Origin: Nitrospirota bacterium | GTDB lineage: Bacteria; Nitrospirota; Thermodesulfovibrionia; Thermodesulfovibrionales; UBA6898 | Length of the DNA stretch: 64,000 nt | Reading direction: 5' to 3' | NCBI GenBank assembly: GCA_016235245.1 | Contig: JACRLO010000020.1 | Location: forward strand, 62,001 to 126,000 | In this document: piece by piece, positions 61,664-64,000 of the stretch | Numbering within the stretch: the first letter of the stretch is position 1 | How the letters are laid out: each line of letters starts with the position of its first letter | Position numbers and translations under genes: made by a program | The notes under the pieces: generated by a model | Told to the model about the DNA's origin: nothing | What the model saw: only the letters and a program-made list of their open reading frames with translations | Database searches by the model: none

Positions 61664-62697
61664 TCCATCACCATGCGGTAAGCATTATTTATAGTATGTG
61701 ACCTATTTCTTAATCGCTCTAAAGTCAACGTGCAGAGCACGAGGAGCATGCCGCTCACCACAATACTTATCCCATAATAGGCATATCCTGGAATATCAAA
61801 TCTTCTTATGAACATGTACACTATTCTGATAATCAACATCTGTAGGATATATCCAAAAAGAGTATATCGTCCCAGAAGTCTTATAAAATGGTTCAAACTG
61901 CCGGGAATAAGTTTGAAAAAAAAGACAAACAGGAGAAACCAGAGCAGCGCATCAATGCTATAGGCAATCCATAGTTTGCCGATATATTTCATTATATAAT
62001 GAATATCATTATAAAGTAATTGATATAGGCCAAATATGATTACTACCGGGATACCCCTGGTATTTTCGAGCATGCTCCAAATATCCTCAAATCTTCCCTG
62101 AATGGTCATCATTCCAATAACCATGCCAAACAGGCCAAGCCCTACTACCATTGTCACTCCTTTGGCGGGCCCCACAATAAGCATACCCATGGTTAATCCA
62201 AGCAGGAGCCATACGTTAACCCGTCCAAGGAGCATTGATGCTGCCAGAAGCAAAAGGCCGATATAATACAGGATCTCAAAGGATACAAGGCTGCCATTTA
62301 CGCTGATCACCAGATTGCGCATTAGTCCTCCAGGCGATGCGATGGCCTTGATCAGCGCATCTAATCGGTGGCCTACTCCAAGTGAATACAGAATGAAATT
62401 AAGTCCTATCACCAGGCCGATGATCTTGAAGCCCCTTTTCCTCAATCTCTGCCTTACCTTGCCGGGCTCTTTCTCTACTTTCGGAAGATAGTGCCAGCCG
62501 CAGAGGAAACCGCTGATGATCAAAAATGCAAAGTGGATAAAGGCGATCCGCTTCGGTATCCACTGAATGGCTTGCCAATAATGCGAGCCCTCAGCTACCG
62601 AAGCAGAGTGATACAGCAGCATGACCACAACCAGCATGCCTTTTACCACATCGAGATCGGCATTTCGACTAAACGGCTGCTGAAGAGTTGAATTCAT
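61660..62697 (-). CDS. Acyltransferase-3/OpgC-like membrane protein
   Basis: This 345-residue protein has about ten membrane helices and begins NADLDVVKGMLVVVMLLYHS, resembling the LD.LKG...M...H start of acyltransferase-3 and DUF1624/OpgC proteins (RLDVIKGIAILLVVLYH). It has HFAFLIISGFLCGWHY and a C-terminal LLGRYTLFGYILQMLIIR. The family O-acylates extracellular glycans. The catalytic His would be H31 in YHSAS. It is translationally coupled to the chimeric ORF downstream. Confidence 0.82.
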   Translation of the reverse strand: MNSTLQQPFSRNADLDVVKGMLVVVMLLYHSASVAEGSHYWQAIQWIPKRIAFIHFAFLIISGFLCGWHYLPKVEKEPGKVRQRLRKRGFKIIGLVIGLNFILYSLGVGHRLDALIKAIASPGGLMRNLVISVNGSLVSFEILYYIGLLLLAASMLLGRVNVWLLLGLTMGMLIVGPAKGVTMVVGLGLFGMVIGMMTIQGRFEDIWSMLENTRGIPVVIIFGLYQLLYNDIHYIMKYIGKLWIAYSIDALLWFLLFVFFFKLIPGSLNHFIRLLGRYTLFGYILQMLIIRIVYMFIRRFDIPGYAYYGISIVVSGMLLVLCTLTLERLRNRSHTINNAYRMVME

Positions 62698-62782
62698 TGG
62701 AGGTCTCCCGCTATTTCAGTACCCGCTGAGACATTGTGCGACTTATGCATGAGTGCTTCAAAAAACCCAACATTGTTGCTGA

Positions 62783-64000
62783 TCACCGATCGATAAAGGT
62801 CTGGTGCCAGACTTCAAGCCAAAGAAGCTGCCAGAGCTGATTTGCGTTATATTCGAAACCATCCAGATGCCGGTCGATCAATTTCTTCACAAAAGGATAC
62901 CTGAAATATCCCCGACGCTTAATCGTCTCCTCCGAAAGAAGATCCAGCATCATTTCTTTTGCCTGATCCTTTAACCAGGCGCCGACCGGCGCTCCGAAGC
63001 CTGCCTTCTTTCTCCAGACGATCTCCTTCGGCAGATACTTGTCGGCAATCTTCTTGAGTAGATACTTTCGCTCCAGCCGTCTGAGCTTCATCGTGGACGG
63101 CATTGCAGCTGCCTTCTCAATAAGCAGGTGATCAAGAAAGGGGACCCGCACTTCGACCGAAGCCGCACTGCTCATTTTGTCCGTGTAGAGCAGATTGAGG
63201 TTAGGCAGAAAGGTCTTAAGATCGATGTTCATCATAGACTGAACTGGATTGGTCTTGCCGTATTCATCATAGACATTCCTATGACCTGAAAAGATATCCG
63301 CCCATTTAAAATCATTGTTCAGAAGTTGTTGCATTTCACCCTCGGAGTAATATGACAGATATCCGAAATAGCGATCGAGAAAAGGCATATTTGCATTCTT
63401 AATAAATTTCTTGGCATTTCTGATAAAAGGGCTCGATCCTCCGGCTGCCCTTCGGACCCACCATTCAATAGCTGTCGTCCTGAGAAACCCAGGAATATGC
63501 TTGTACCAATCGGCAATCTGATTGGCAAGATATCTCGGATACCCTCCGAAAACCTCATCTCCGCCGACTCCGGAGAGCATGACCGTACACCGCTCTTTTG
63601 CGGCCTTGCAGATAAGATACGTGGTAATAGCCGCAGAATCAGCAACCGGCTCATCCATATGCCAGACAAGTTTGGACAGTAGGTCTACAACATCTGTTGA
63701 AAGGATCAGCTCATTGTACGCAACATTTAGATGCTTTGCAGCAATGCGTGCATGCTCAAGGTCGGAAAGAATAACATCCTTAGCCATATCTTCCGGTCGA
63801 AAGCCGGTAGTATATGTTGTCACCGGCTGATCCGATACTTGGTTCATATACGCGATGATCAGCGAGGAATCAACACCGCCCGACAGAAATGCGCCGAGCG
63901 GCACATCGCTGATCATCTGCTCCTTTACGGTGCGGCGCAGTTCTTTGTCGATCAGATCCATCCACTGTTTTTCTGATCTGGTGCTGTCGCAGGAGGTGAG
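62783..64000 (-). CDS. asnB: Asparagine synthase (glutamine-hydrolysing), C-terminal part
   Basis: The frame is open from the stop at 62783 to the window edge (406 codons); the glutaminase domain lies beyond. The synthetase domain shows the ATP-binding PP-loop GAFLSGGVDSSLI, the motif SGVGGDEVFGGYPRY and ASVEVRVPFLDHLLIE, and ends in WLEVWHQTFIDR. The in-frame Met at 63961 is internal, not the start, because the reading frame continues upstream with sequence (TSCDSTRSEKQW) before MDLIDKELR. AsnB-like proteins in glycan clusters often amidate sugars or are paired with exosortase loci. Confidence 0.92.
   Translation of the reverse strand, partial: LTSCDSTRSEKQWMDLIDKELRRTVKEQMISDVPLGAFLSGGVDSSLIIAYMNQVSDQPVTTYTTGFRPEDMAKDVILSDLEHARIAAKHLNVAYNELILSTDVVDLLSKLVWHMDEPVADSAAITTYLICKAAKERCTVMLSGVGGDEVFGGYPRYLANQIADWYKHIPGFLRTTAIEWWVRRAAGGSSPFIRNAKKFIKNANMPFLDRYFGYLSYYSEGEMQQLLNNDFKWADIFSGHRNVYDEYGKTNPVQSMMNIDLKTFLPNLNLLYTDKMSSAASVEVRVPFLDHLLIEKAAAMPSTMKLRRLERKYLLKKIADKYLPKEIVWRKKAGFGAPVGAWLKDQAKEMMLDLLSEETIKRRGYFRYPFVKKLIDRHLDGFEYNANQLWQLLWLEVWHQTFIDR

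Overview
The window looks like a chromosomal stretch of a Gram-negative, probably anaerobic or redox-versatile bacterium, most plausibly Nitrospirota or a Desulfobacterota-like lineage. This is inferred from gene content only: TonB-dependent receptors, Wza/Wzc-type exopolysaccharide export, many PAS-type histidine kinases, c-type cytochrome motifs, a large extracellular multicopper oxidase, and the cdaA-cdaR-glmM c-di-AMP operon. There is no rRNA, prophage, recognisable insertion sequence or CRISPR array.

Layout. 1-1.9 kb: the 5' part of galE, a HesB/IscA Fe-S protein and hemB. 1.9-9.2 kb (minus): two tandem TonB-dependent receptors, a YfiR-family protein and a hybrid histidine kinase in one operon. 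9.3-11.6 kb: a selenium/sulfur locus with yedF, a tiny secreted-peptide ORF, an unusual tRNA built like tRNA-Sec but with a Cys anticodon (GCA), a small unknown protein and a LysR regulator. 11.6-16.7 kb (minus): comEC, glmM, cdaR, cdaA. 16.9 kb: initiator tRNA-Met with promoter and terminator. 17.2-24.6 kb (minus): a diguanylate cyclase, an Ig-like lipoprotein, and a coupled set of two orphan periplasmic binding proteins, a histidine kinase with a periplasmic CxxCH heme motif, and a DUF362 ferredoxin protein. 24.7-28.0 kb (minus): an uncharacterised MacB/FtsX-type ABC cassette.

28.2-39.3 kb (plus): a tightly packed exopolysaccharide operon with FecR-like protein, Wza, Wzc-type tyrosine kinase, TPR protein, membrane DnaJ protein, O-antigen-ligase family protein, DUF192 protein, CpsB-type phosphatase, NusG/RfaH-like factor and UDP-glucuronate epimerase. 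39.3-43.3 kb: a histidine kinase whose phospho-accepting His is Arg, coupled to a sigma-54 activator. 43.5-52.5 kb (plus): a metal-redox locus with FKBP isomerase, SCO1-like copper protein, cytochrome c/periplasmic-binding-protein fusion, two small exported proteins and a 1614-residue multicopper oxidase.

52.7-64 kb (minus): a mosaic surface-glycan cluster with wecB, a WecG/TagA transferase, carbamoyltransferase, toroid-like protein, a two-domain dehydrogenase/oxidoreductase, methyltransferase, acyltransferase and partial asnB. It carries recombination scars: three copies of one gene's 5' end, one flanking a DUF4926/DUF6883 cassette as a 162-bp direct repeat and one fused in frame to the tail of a lost hexapeptide acyltransferase.

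Strongest candidates for new biology are the tRNA-Sec-like tRNA-Cys beside yedF, the multicopper oxidase/cytochrome-binding-protein operon, the orphan binding proteins with a heme-type kinase, and the repeat-flanked DUF4926/DUF6883 insertion.
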